A stretch of 64,000 nucleotides of DNA from Sphingopyxis sp. LC363 (GTDB taxonomy: Bacteria > Pseudomonadota > Alphaproteobacteria > Sphingomonadales > Sphingomonadaceae), in assembly GCF_000756385.1 (NCBI RefSeq), contig NZ_JNFC01000016.1, forward strand, positions 1-64,000, in the 5' to 3' direction. Made by a program: the position numbers and the translations under genes. Below the pieces are notes generated by a model. It was not told the origin of the DNA. It searched no databases and worked only from the letters and a program-made list of their open reading frames with translations. Position 1 is the first letter of the stretch. Each line of letters begins with the position of its first letter. Below are positions 1-8,563 of the stretch, in pieces.

Positions 1-1494
1 GGTTTCGGGCTCCGGCGTCGGCTCGGGCGGCGGCGGCAACGTTGATCGGAGATACCAGTTCTCGCCGCTGCCAGCCGTGGTGCCGCCGCGAAACAGGAAA
101 TATTCAAAGGCGCCGACGGCGATCCGGCTGTTGAGTGCGAAGGCACCGCTTGCGGTCGTCGCGCCATTGATCGCCTCGACGACAAGAATGCCGTTCTGCT
201 GGGTGACCGCGCCGGTTCCGCCGGCATTGAACACACTGATCCCCGTCGTGCCCGAGGCACTGCCGCCATCGATCACCAGCTTGTCGGAAAGCGATGCGTC
301 GTCGCCCAGTACGGTATCGATCAGCAACAATCCATCGTTGCCGACATAGTCGCCGCCGACGGTAAAGCTGTCGCCCGGCGCATTGCCGCCGTTGGTCAGA
401 TCGATGCGTCCGGCGTTGATCAGCGTCGCGCGCTCGCCCGCCGTGAAGGCGACGATCCCGCCTTGCTGGCCACCGCCGAAGATCGTGCTCGACGCGTCGA
501 GTTCGAAGCGCCCGGTGCCCGTGCCCGCGTCGCCGAGCGTCAGCAAGCCGTCGAACGTCAGTTCGCTGTCGTTCGTCGCCTGGATATTTTCCCAGCCGTC
601 GAAGCGCGCGACCCCGTCCGTCGTGACATTGTCGAAAACCAGCGCATCGCTGCCCACCCCGCCCGTGATCCGCGGCGAGCCGCCGAGGTTGGCATTGGTT
701 AGATTGGCAAGCCGGGCGCTGTCGTCGTCGCCGCCCAGGTCGACCGTGCCGTGGACGACGCCGCCGCCGTCCCAGACGAGGCTGTCGGTGCCGACGCTCA
801 TCAGCACGTCGCCGCCCACCGACCCGCCGGTGATCGTCATGCTGTCGGTGCCGCCCGACACGCTGATATTACCGCCGATCGTCCCGCCCGAAAGGATGAT
901 CGTGTCGTTGCCGAAGCCGGCGACGAGGTTGCGGTCGATGATCCCGCCCGACATGTCGAAGAGATTGTCGGCAAGCTTCATATTGACGCGGCCGATCCGC
1001 CCGCCGGTCATCCGTGCCGTGTCGCCGTCGTCGAAGGCATCCACGATGCGGCCGCCGGTCATCTGGAACGTATCCATCGAACCGCCCTGATTGAGCCGGT
1101 CGATCTCGCCGCCCGTCATGACAAAGTCGTCAATGCCTTCGCCTTGCTGCACCTGGCCGGTGACGGTCCCGGCGCTAATCGAGAAGCTGTCGTCGCCATT
1201 GCCTTGGTCAACCGCGCCCTCGATCCGGCCCGAATCGATGACGACGATGTCGGCGCCGCCGCCGAAGTTGACGTCGCCCGCGAGGGTGCCGGTGCCGCCG
1301 GCCGGGAGGGTGAGTTGGTTGTTTCCGCCCGGATCGTCGAGCCCGCCCACGGACGTGCCGCTGTCGCAGATATGGAGATCGTCACCCGCGGTGGGCGTAA
1401 AGACGCATTGCGCAAGGGCGGGAGAGGCCTGTCCAAGCGCGAGGGCGGCGACGGAAGACAGGAGTATCGGCCTGAGGGACTGCTTCGGGGACAT
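1..1494 (-). CDS. Autotransporter outer membrane protein, N-terminal 498 residues (3' end beyond window)
   Basis: The leftward frame is open from a start at 1494 to base 1, so the C-terminal beta-barrel lies outside the window. Residues 1-28 are a signal peptide ending SPALA. Residues about 60-250 are a glycine/aspartate-rich passenger in which short units of the type GG-x-I-x-G-x-V and GxDxxxMxGG recur, as in a beta-helix. Residues about 445-490 carry the segment typical just before an autotransporter barrel (ASGAFAL, then GAFEYFLFRGG and ENWYLRS), followed by a proline/glutamate linker. Type V secretion is the expected route; the passenger function cannot be read from this. A ribosome site AAGGGAG lies about 12 bases upstream. 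The gene appears to have its own promoter overlapping the end of the upstream DUF4126 gene. Confidence 0.85.
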   Translation of the reverse strand, partial: MSPKQSLRPILLSSVAALALGQASPALAQCVFTPTAGDDLHICDSGTSVGGLDDPGGNNQLTLPAGGTGTLAGDVNFGGGADIVVIDSGRIEGAVDQGNGDDSFSISAGTVTGQVQQGEGIDDFVMTGGEIDRLNQGGSMDTFQMTGGRIVDAFDDGDTARMTGGRIGRVNMKLADNLFDMSGGIIDRNLVAGFGNDTIILSGGTIGGNISVSGGTDSMTITGGSVGGDVLMSVGTDSLVWDGGGVVHGTVDLGGDDDSARLANLTNANLGGSPRITGGVGSDALVFDNVTTDGVARFDGWENIQATNDSELTFDGLLTLGDAGTGTGRFELDASSTIFGGGQQGGIVAFTAGERATLINAGRIDLTNGGNAPGDSFTVGGDYVGNDGLLLIDTVLGDDASLSDKLVIDGGSASGTTGISVFNAGGTGAVTQQNGILVVEAINGATTASGAFALNSRIAVGAFEYFLFRGGTTAGSGENWYLRSTLPPPPEPTPEPET

Positions 1495-1540
1495 GGGACA
1501 TCGCTCCCTTATCGGGTCGGTGCCCCCCTGTTCGTCGAGC

Positions 1541-1569
1541 TTATTAACTGAATATTGCCAAACTGTTAA
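1541..1569 (-). promoter_or_regulatory. Candidate sigma-70 promoter of the autotransporter gene
   Basis: Read leftward, TTAACA (1569-1564) is followed by a 17-base spacer and TAATAA (1546-1541), a near-consensus pair in an AT-rich patch within otherwise GC-rich DNA. It overlaps the DUF4126 stop codon and lies about 47 bases upstream of the autotransporter start. Confidence 0.55.
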
Positions 1570-2192
1570 GCATCGATTGGCGCCGCCGGCTCGTCGCCCA
1601 GCGCGCGCTTCAGCGTCGCCTTGACGTTGCGGAGCAGCCGCCGCAGTGCGATGATCACCACGATCGCGGCCACCGCGAGCAGGATCGCGATAATGATCGC
1701 GAGCGGCGGATAGGCGATGGCGAGTGCGAGCAGGCCGCCCGTCGCGACATCTTCGCCGGTGGAAACCGCGGCGTTGCTGAAGGGCTCGGGGCTGACGTTG
1801 ACGACCGCGCGTGTCGTCGCCTTCGCCCCGTGGCTAAGCAGCGCGCCGCCACCGCCGAGCAGGAAGGCAATGACCTGCCATGCGGGGTCCGAGGAATCGA
1901 CGAGCGCAAGCGCGAGGAGCGCACCGCCCAGAGGGCGGACGATGCCGTGAACCGTGTCCCAGACCGAATCCACCCACGCGATCTTGTCGGCGAGGAACTC
2001 GGCGAGCGTCCCAATTGCCGCCACGCCCAACACCCAGGGATTGGCGAGAATCTGCAGCGCCGCGAGATGTTCGGGGAGCGGGAGCCAGCCGAACCGCATC
2101 GCGACGCCGGTCGCCAATATAGTGAGGTAGAGCCGCCAGCCGGCAAGAAGGCTGAGGCTGCCGGCGACGCCCAAAATCTCGACGATTCCCAA
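1566..2192 (-). CDS. DUF4126 family integral membrane protein
   Basis: 208 residues with several hydrophobic segments: one near residues 8-30, others around 50-65, 85-118, and a long one at about 150-185, followed by a basic tail RRLLRN. The pattern and the conserved GWRLYLT and WVDSVWDTVHG stretches match the DUF4126 family, whose function is unknown. The only plausible start is TTG at 2192, with GGGGAGCAGGA just upstream; the next in-frame ATG is about 30 residues inside the conserved region. It lies upstream of the autotransporter on the same strand, but that gene seems to have its own promoter. Confidence 0.8.
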   Translation of the reverse strand: MGIVEILGVAGSLSLLAGWRLYLTILATGVAMRFGWLPLPEHLAALQILANPWVLGVAAIGTLAEFLADKIAWVDSVWDTVHGIVRPLGGALLALALVDSSDPAWQVIAFLLGGGGALLSHGAKATTRAVVNVSPEPFSNAAVSTGEDVATGGLLALAIAYPPLAIIIAILLAVAAIVVIIALRRLLRNVKATLKRALGDEPAAPIDA

Positions 2193-2279
2193 TATCCTGC
2201 TCCCCGTTCCGGATCGCCCGATTGCGCGTCATCTTGCACCCGTCCGCGCGCACCCGCAATGCCGGGATGAAATGCCGAG

Positions 2280-3113
2280 ATGACAGGGCGGCGCGGCACA
2301 GTTATCGATTTCGTCATGACCGACACCACTTCGCCGACCACACCGCCCGCCGTCTTGCCCGATGGCGCCGTGCCCGCTGCGACGCTTGTGATCATGCGGC
2401 CGTCGGACAGCGGCGGCCCCGACGAGATATTGATGGTCAAGCGGTCGGCAAAGATGGCCTTCGCGGCGGGCGCCGTCGTATTTCCGGGGGGGCGGGTCGA
2501 TCCCGACGATTATCGCGTGGCGGGCCGCTATGGCTTCGGGGTCGACGAGGCCGATGGCGCGGCGCGTGTCGCCGCGCTGCGCGAGACGCTGGAGGAAACC
2601 GGGCTGGCGGTCGGCTGGCCGGGGTTGGCGGAAAAAGAGGTGGCGGAGGTGCGTCGAGCGCTGCTCGACGGCACGCTGCTTTCCGATATTCTGGCTGCGC
2701 GCGGCGATCGAATCGCGTTGGAATCATTCGTTCCCTTCGCCCGCTGGTGCCCGAATTTCAAAGAGGCCCGGACATTCGATACGCGATTTTATGCCGTCGC
2801 CGCCCCGCCGCACAGCCATGAACTGACGGTCGAAGAAGCCGAGCACAGCCATATCTTCTGGGCGAGCGCCGAGGAGACGCTGGCGATGGCTGATCGCGGC
2901 GAGGTGTCGGTGATCTTCCCGACCCGCCGCAATCTCGAGCGTATTGCACAAGCCACTGATTTTGCAGGATTTTCCGTTCATTCTCGGCAGTTTCCGGTCG
3001 AACTCGTCACGCCGTGGGTCGAAGATCGCGAAGGGCAGAGCTATCTGTGCATTCCAGCGCATCTCGGCTACCCCGTGACAAGCGAATCCTTCGATCGCGT
3101 GCGGCGCGGATAA
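2280..3113 (+). CDS. NUDIX hydrolase
   Basis: 277 residues. The Nudix box core RETLEETG is at residues 101-108, preceded by FPGGRVD at 68-74, so the metal-binding glutamates are present. The spread of the box and the C-terminal PTRRNLERI and LGYP segments resemble the NUDT19/acyl-CoA diphosphatase-like branch; I infer hydrolysis of a nucleoside diphosphate-linked substrate, possibly a CoA derivative, but the substrate is not shown. The start is uncertain: ATG at 2280 or an in-frame ATG at 2316 (MTDTTSP), neither with a clear ribosome site. It is divergent from the DUF4126 gene. Confidence 0.85.
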   Translation: MTGRRGTVIDFVMTDTTSPTTPPAVLPDGAVPAATLVIMRPSDSGGPDEILMVKRSAKMAFAAGAVVFPGGRVDPDDYRVAGRYGFGVDEADGAARVAALRETLEETGLAVGWPGLAEKEVAEVRRALLDGTLLSDILAARGDRIALESFVPFARWCPNFKEARTFDTRFYAVAAPPHSHELTVEEAEHSHIFWASAEETLAMADRGEVSVIFPTRRNLERIAQATDFAGFSVHSRQFPVELVTPWVEDREGQSYLCIPAHLGYPVTSESFDRVRRG

Positions 3114-3288
3114 GCGCTATTCTTTGCGACAAGTTTTTCCCTATTTATTATTTACTAAGATTTGGCGAGCTAGGGCAAATCGTCGTTGCAATTGCTGAAG
3201 GCCGTGCCTAAGAAGGCGCTGCAGAAGCAGACCGGGGAGGTTCCTCCGGTGTGATTCGACAAGAGTAATCCAGTGGACGGAGAATAAG

Positions 3289-3516
3289 ATGAACCTGCTT
3301 AAGAAGGCTGCGATCTCTCTCGCAGCGACCTCGATGCTCGCGGCTCCGGTCGCCGCATCGGCAGCCCCCGCGGCTCGCGCGGCTTCGGCCGTTGACGGCC
3401 AGAGCGAACTCGAAGGCAGCACGAGCTGGATCATCGCTGTCCTCGCTCTCGTTGCCGTCGTTGGTGGCATCATCATCGCGTCGGACAACGACGACGACGA
3501 ACCGACCAGCCCGTAA
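3289..3516 (+). CDS. Small exported/membrane protein with acidic C-terminus
   Basis: 75 residues: a signal-like N-terminus (MNLLKKAAISLAATSMLAAP, then VAASAAPA), a hydrophilic middle with VDGQSELEGS, a hydrophobic stretch of about 18 residues (WIIAVLALVAVVGGIIIA), and a very acidic tail with five aspartates and one glutamate in eight residues, ending PTSP. The start has a purine-rich GGAG site 8-12 bases upstream, and a strong terminator follows directly, so it is probably a monocistronic, possibly abundant transcript. I do not recognise a functional family. If the first segment is cleaved, the product would be a single-pass membrane peptide. Confidence 0.7.
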   Translation: MNLLKKAAISLAATSMLAAPVAASAAPAARAASAVDGQSELEGSTSWIIAVLALVAVVGGIIIASDNDDDEPTSP

Positions 3517-3539
3517 TTTCGGCTGATCGTACCGATACC

Positions 3540-3570
3540 AAAAGGCTCCGAGCTCCGCTCGGGGCCTTTT
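3540..3570 (+). terminator. Rho-independent terminator after the small exported protein
   Basis: A 14-bp stem with one G-T wobble (arms 3540-3553 and 3557-3570) and a three-base loop, with A4 on the left and T4 on the right arm. It lies 24 bases after the stop of the 75-residue gene, and its T-rich side fits rightward transcription. With A and T runs on both sides it may also serve the leftward nitrilase-family gene. Confidence 0.85.
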
Positions 3571-3627
3571 GTGCATTTGGGGTTCCGAATATCGATGGCT
3601 GGCGCGCGCAGCCATTGCGTCGATTGG

Positions 3628-4488
3628 TCAGGGCGTGATGTTTCGCATTGCGCGGGATCGTTCCAGCGGGATCGCCAGACGAGCGCGTTCGCTGGCCGCC
3701 GCATCGACGGGGGCCAGCGCCAGCACATAGTCCTTCCCGGCCATCGCTTCCTCTCCGTTGGCGTCGGCAAGGATCGCTCCCCATGGATCGATCGCGACGC
3801 TGTGGCCATAGGTTTGCCGGCCGTCGACGTGCGTGCCGCATTGCGCTGCTGCCAGGACATGGCATTGCGTCTCGATCGCGCGCGCGCGCATCAGCACATG
3901 CCAATGCGCCTCGCCGGTCGATACGGTGAAGGCGGCAGGAATCGCGATGACCGTCGCGCCGCGGTCGGCCAGCGCCCGATAGAGTTCGGGAAATCTCAAA
4001 TCGTAGCATATGCTGAGACCCATCCGTCCGAGCGGCGTGTCGACGATCGTCAACCTGTCCCCGCCCACATAAGTCGCCGATTCCCGCCAGTTTTCGCCTG
4101 AAGGCAGCGCGACGTCGAACATGTGGATCTTGTCATAGCGCGCCCGGATGCCGCCGTCGGCGGCGATGACATGACTGCGGTTGACGCGCCGCTCGCCGTC
4201 GTCGGCAAGCAAGGGCATCGATCCCGAATGTAACCAGACTCCGTGCTTTTGAGCCATTTCCTGTAACGCCGAGGGCCAAGGGCTGTCGGCTTCGCGGGCG
4301 ATATGCCCGCCCGATCGCGTGCGGTCGCGGTCGAGCAGCAGCGACATCTCGGGAAGAAAGGCCATGGCAGCGCCCCGCGCCGCGGCCTCCGCTAGCGCGC
4401 GATCGATGGTCGCCAGATTCGCGTCGGGGTCGATGCCGCTCGTCATCTGGATCAGCGCGGCGAGCGGGACGGGAGATGAAGCGTTCAT
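3628..4488 (-). CDS. Carbon-nitrogen hydrolase (nitrilase superfamily, Nit-like)
   Basis: 286 residues with the complete nitrilase triad: Glu47 in FLPEMS, Lys120 in YDKIHMFDV and Cys161 in ICYDLRFPELYR. The FPELYR context places it with the NIT1/NIT2 omega-amidase-like group, which hydrolyses deaminated glutathione or alpha-keto acid amides; that assignment is by family resemblance only. Length is normal for the family. It is cytoplasmic, with no signal peptide. It ends about 58 bases from the terminator of the rightward gene and stands alone on this strand. Confidence 0.9.
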   Translation of the reverse strand: MNASSPVPLAALIQMTSGIDPDANLATIDRALAEAAARGAAMAFLPEMSLLLDRDRTRSGGHIAREADSPWPSALQEMAQKHGVWLHSGSMPLLADDGERRVNRSHVIAADGGIRARYDKIHMFDVALPSGENWRESATYVGGDRLTIVDTPLGRMGLSICYDLRFPELYRALADRGATVIAIPAAFTVSTGEAHWHVLMRARAIETQCHVLAAAQCGTHVDGRQTYGHSVAIDPWGAILADANGEEAMAGKDYVLALAPVDAAASERARLAIPLERSRAMRNITP

Positions 4489-4572
4489 TCTAGCTGGCTA
4501 AGCCCATGCTGCGCCCCGGGCAAGCATGACAGTTCAGTGGCCAGCAAGGTTCGGAGGCGATAAGAAGGGGCA

Positions 4573-7506
4573 ATGTCCTATTCTCCCCCGCGCCGCCCGC
4601 TTCGTTTCGCCCGTTCGCTTTTTCTGTCCGGCGCCGCCGCACTGCTTCTGGCACCGCTCGCCGCAAGCGCGCAGGCAGACAGCGCGACGGCGACCGCGCA
4701 GAGCCAGGCGAAGAACGCCGACTGGCTCTATGCCGGCAGCGACATTCCGCGCGACACCGCGTGGCAGTTCGGCGTGCTCCCCAACGGCGTGCGTTATGCC
4801 GTGCGTAACAACGGCGTGCCGCCGGGGCAGGTGTCGATCCGCGTGCGCATGGACGTGGGGTCGATGTTCGAAACCGACGAAGAGCGCGGCTATGCGCATT
4901 TGCTCGAACATCTGACTTTCCGCGGGTCTGAACATATCCCTGACGGCGAAGCGAAACGCATCTGGCAGCGCTTCGGCGTGACCTTCGGAAGCGATTCGAA
5001 CGCGCAGACGACGCCGACGCAGACGGTCTACCAGCTCGACCTGCCCAGCGTCACGCCGGCCAATCTCGACGAAGGCATGAAATTGCTGTCGGGGATGATC
5101 CGCGCTCCGCGCATCTCCGAGCTTGCGGTCGCCGCCGAACGCGGCGTCGTGATGGCCGAACTGCGCGAATCCGATGGTCCGCAAAAGCGGATCGCCGATG
5201 CGACCAACGCGCATCTTTTCGCCGGCCAGCTGCTCGGCGATCGCTCGCCGATCGGCACCACGGAGTCGCTCGGCAAGGCGAGCGCGACAACGGTCGGCGC
5301 CTTTCACGATCGCTGGTATCGCCCCGACCGGGCGGTGGTCGTCATCTCGGGCGACGGCGACCCGGCCGAATTCGCCCGGCTGATCGCCAAATATTACGGC
5401 GACTGGCAGGCGGACGGCCCGAACCCGCGGGCGCCCGATTTTGGCAAGCCCGATCCGAAACAGCCCGCCGCGCTCGAAATTGTCGAGGCCAGCCAGCCGC
5501 TCGCAATCACCCTCGCGATGGTGCGGCCGTGGAAGAAACGCATCGACACGGTCGAAAACACACGGCGGCTCTACCTCGAATATATCGCCCAGGCGCTCGT
5601 CAACCGCCGTCTCGAAAACACCGCGCGCGCCGGGGGCAGCTATCTCGTCGCGACGGTCGAGCAGCAATATGTCAGCCGCAGCGCCGACGTGACGATGGCG
5701 TCGATCGTTCCCCTGAGCGACTGGAAGGCCGCGCTCGCCGATGTGCGCGGGGTGATCGCCGACGCCGTGAAAACCCCGCCGTCGCAGGCCGACATCGACC
5801 GCGAGATGAACGAGATCGAGGCCTTTCTGCTGAAGGAGCTGGAGAACGCCCGCAACGAACCCGGTGCGCGGCTCGCCGACGATATGGTGCGCGCGGTCGA
5901 TATCGGCGAGACGGTGACGAGCCCGCAGGGTCAGGTCGACATGTTCAAGGCGATCCGCGCCTCGGCGACCCCGCAGGTGATGCTCGACATCAGCAAGGCG
6001 ATCTTCGCCGCGCCGGTCACGCGCGTCGTGCTGACGACGCCGACGTCGGCGGGCGGCAACGCCGCAGTGCTCGCCGCGCTGAAGGCGCCGGTGACGGCGC
6101 GCGACGATCGGCTGGCGGCGGTCGACGCCGACTTCAAGCAGCTGCCCGCGCTTGGTCCAGCGGGGACCATCACGTCGACCAGCCCCATCCTCGGGCTGCG
6201 CGCCGAGCGCATCGAATTCGCCAACGGCGTGACCGCGCTGGTTTCGAACAACAAGGTCGAACCGGGCAAGGTCCGCGTCAATGTGCGCTTCGGCACCGGC
6301 AATCGCAGCGTCGCTGCCGACGCGCCGAATCTCCTGTGGACCGGCGATTATGCGCTGGTCGCGAGCGGGATCGGCCCATGGGGTCAGAACGAGATCGACA
6401 AGCTGACCAATGGTCGCCAGATTCAGATGAATTTCGCGATCGACGACGATGCGTTCGAGCTGTCGGCCGAAAGCCGCCCCGCCGACCTTGCCGACCAGAT
6501 GCGGCTCATCGCGGGCAAGCTGGCCGTTCCCCGCTGGGATCCCGCACCGGTCGAGCGGCTGCGTATCGGTTATCTCACCGGATATGATCTCAACGACGCG
6601 ACGCCCAATGCGGTGCTCGACCGCAATCTGCGCGGCTGGCTGACCGACAATGACGCGCGCTGGGCGGCGCCCGACAAGGCGCAGATCGAGGCGCTGACGC
6701 CCGCCGCCTTCCGCGCCTTCTGGGAGCCGCGCCTCGCGAGCGGGCCGATCGAGGTGCAGATTTTCGGCGACCTCGAAACGGTCGATTACAAGAAGATCCT
6801 TGCCGAAACATTGGGCGCGCTGCCGTCGCGCAAGACCCTCGCGCCGCCGAGCGGCCAGCGGGTCGCCTTCGCCAAGCATGTGACCGAGCCCGACATCGCC
6901 TATCACCGCGGCGAGCAGGGGCAGGCGGCGGCGATGACGGCCTGGCCCACCGGCGGCGGCCTTGCCAGCCCGCGCGACGCGCGCGGGCTCGAGATCCTCG
7001 CGGCGATCTTCAATGATCGCTTGTTCGATCGTCTGCGCGCCGAACAGGGCGCAAGCTATGGCCCCGTCGTCGACAGCCACTGGCCGACCGGCTTCGACAG
7101 CGGCGGCTATCTGCTCGTCGGCAGCTTGCTCGCGCCGAAGGATCTCGACCGCTTCTATGCCATCGCGCGGGAAATCGCCGCCGATCTGGTGTCAAAGCCA
7201 GTCAGCGCCGACGAGTTGGCGCGCAACGCCGGGCCGATCCGCGAACAGGTCGCGCGCGCCTCGACGGGCAATGTCTATTGGATGTTCCTGCTCGAAGGCG
7301 CGACGCGCGACCCGCGCGTCGCTGCGGCGGCGCTATCGATCCAGGACGATATCTCGGCGGTTACCGCCGCCGACGTCCAGCGGCTCGCGCGTCAATATCT
7401 GGCGCCCGAGCGGCAATGGTCGCTGGCGATCCTGCCCAAGGGGATGACGCTGGCCGATGCGCGCGGGATGGATGCTGCATCGGCGGGGGGGCAGGCGGCC
7501 AATTGA
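4573..7506 (+). CDS. M16 family zinc metallopeptidase, exported, two-repeat type
   Basis: 977 residues. A signal peptide covers about 1-35 (twin Arg near the start, hydrophobic core, cleavage near ASAQA). The inverted zinc motif HLLEH is at 109-113 and the third ligand candidates are Glu189 and Glu196. The second half repeats the M16 fold without the zinc motif, as usual for the inactive half. The protein resembles the large periplasmic insulinase/pitrilysin-like peptidases of sphingomonads; it probably degrades peptides in the periplasm. AAGGGG precedes the start. The long open frame on the opposite strand of this gene is a codon-usage shadow. Confidence 0.9.
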   Translation: MSYSPPRRPLRFARSLFLSGAAALLLAPLAASAQADSATATAQSQAKNADWLYAGSDIPRDTAWQFGVLPNGVRYAVRNNGVPPGQVSIRVRMDVGSMFETDEERGYAHLLEHLTFRGSEHIPDGEAKRIWQRFGVTFGSDSNAQTTPTQTVYQLDLPSVTPANLDEGMKLLSGMIRAPRISELAVAAERGVVMAELRESDGPQKRIADATNAHLFAGQLLGDRSPIGTTESLGKASATTVGAFHDRWYRPDRAVVVISGDGDPAEFARLIAKYYGDWQADGPNPRAPDFGKPDPKQPAALEIVEASQPLAITLAMVRPWKKRIDTVENTRRLYLEYIAQALVNRRLENTARAGGSYLVATVEQQYVSRSADVTMASIVPLSDWKAALADVRGVIADAVKTPPSQADIDREMNEIEAFLLKELENARNEPGARLADDMVRAVDIGETVTSPQGQVDMFKAIRASATPQVMLDISKAIFAAPVTRVVLTTPTSAGGNAAVLAALKAPVTARDDRLAAVDADFKQLPALGPAGTITSTSPILGLRAERIEFANGVTALVSNNKVEPGKVRVNVRFGTGNRSVAADAPNLLWTGDYALVASGIGPWGQNEIDKLTNGRQIQMNFAIDDDAFELSAESRPADLADQMRLIAGKLAVPRWDPAPVERLRIGYLTGYDLNDATPNAVLDRNLRGWLTDNDARWAAPDKAQIEALTPAAFRAFWEPRLASGPIEVQIFGDLETVDYKKILAETLGALPSRKTLAPPSGQRVAFAKHVTEPDIAYHRGEQGQAAAMTAWPTGGGLASPRDARGLEILAAIFNDRLFDRLRAEQGASYGPVVDSHWPTGFDSGGYLLVGSLLAPKDLDRFYAIAREIAADLVSKPVSADELARNAGPIREQVARASTGNVYWMFLLEGATRDPRVAAAALSIQDDISAVTAADVQRLARQYLAPERQWSLAILPKGMTLADARGMDAASAGGQAAN

Positions 7507-7592
7507 TTCTGGGTCGCATGTGCTTGACAGCGTCGGGAGTAGAACAGATCGTCTGCGCGAATGTGACTGTGCGATTTGGGAAGCGTATAGAG

Positions 7593-8489
7593 ATGCGACG
7601 GTTGATGTTGCTGATTGCGTTGGTCTGGGCCGCGCCGGTTTCCGCCCAGGAAAATGTTGATCGGGAGACGCCGATCATCGTGACCGGCGAGCGTGCGGAG
7701 CAGGCCGAGCGCGCCGCCGATCAAGCTCGAGCGATCACGTTGCGCCCTTCGGCCGACAATCCGCTTCCGCGTCGCTATGCGCCGCTGTGCCTTAAACTTT
7801 TTGGCATCGACGCCGCCTATGGCGCTGCCATTGCCGAGCGCATCCAAGACAATGTGCGCACGCTGCGCCTGACGGTCGGCGGCGGCGATTGCCAGCCCAA
7901 CATCTGGATCGGGTTCGTTCGCGATAGCCGGGCCGCTGTGAGGCGCCTGAGCCAGGAAGCGCCGGAACTTTTCTCGTCGCTCAAATCCTTTGAAATCGAT
8001 CGCATTTTTCGCGGCAGTGGCAAGGCGCAGCTGTGGAACGCCACCGAAATCCGCAACCGTGACGGCCGGTCGATCCCTGTATTTGTTGATGGCCAAACGG
8101 GTGCCGAGTACAAGAGCAACAGCCTGTATCAAACCGGGCGGCTGACTTCCCCTATTCGCAGCGATATTAACGGCACGATCCTGCTGTTCGATTCCGGTCA
8201 TGCCAACGGCCACAGTGTGCGGCAGCTTGCCGATTATGCCACCTTTCGGATTCTTGCGCCGGTGCAAGATTTTGCTGAGGTACCGCAAGGGGGGATGGCA
8301 TCCATCCTGACGCTCTTTACCGAAGGCGCCGCGCCCCCCGATGGGCTGACCGATTTCGACTGGGCCTATCTTTCCGCATATTACCGGCTGGACCGCGGAG
8401 CCAAGGCCAGCGCGGTGCATGATGCCGTCAAGCGGACGGTTCTGGATGGTTCCGGCCAAAGGTTGCGCGAACAAGCGTCCGCCGAATAG
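7593..8489 (+). CDS. Secreted protein of unknown function
   Basis: 298 residues starting at ATG 7593; the same frame is open further upstream into the M16 gene, but the signal peptide (MRRLMLLIALVWAAPVSAQ) fixes this start. A short charged segment (GERAEQAERAADQAR) follows, then a mixed alpha/beta region with two cysteines (PLCLK and GGDCQPN) that could form a disulfide. I recognise no catalytic motif or named family. It lies 86 bases after the M16 gene on the same strand and may be co-transcribed with it. Confidence 0.75.
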   Translation: MRRLMLLIALVWAAPVSAQENVDRETPIIVTGERAEQAERAADQARAITLRPSADNPLPRRYAPLCLKLFGIDAAYGAAIAERIQDNVRTLRLTVGGGDCQPNIWIGFVRDSRAAVRRLSQEAPELFSSLKSFEIDRIFRGSGKAQLWNATEIRNRDGRSIPVFVDGQTGAEYKSNSLYQTGRLTSPIRSDINGTILLFDSGHANGHSVRQLADYATFRILAPVQDFAEVPQGGMASILTLFTEGAAPPDGLTDFDWAYLSAYYRLDRGAKASAVHDAVKRTVLDGSGQRLREQASAE

Positions 8490-8563
8490 CGAGGCTTGCG
8501 AAGCCGGCGTCGGAGTAATCTTTCGTCGCGTCGGACTTTGTCCAGACATGGAGTCTTGTCCTC

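Noticed and set aside
751-1551. Rightward frames of 177-266 codons over the autotransporter region
   Set aside because: The leftward frame encodes a signal peptide and autotransporter passenger, open through to the window edge; the rightward frames are its shadows.
4534-7080. An 848-codon open frame opposite the M16 peptidase gene
   Set aside because: High GC with third-position bias leaves antisense frames open. The translation is Arg/Gly/Asp/His-rich without any domain, whereas the rightward frame has the zinc motif and a signal peptide.
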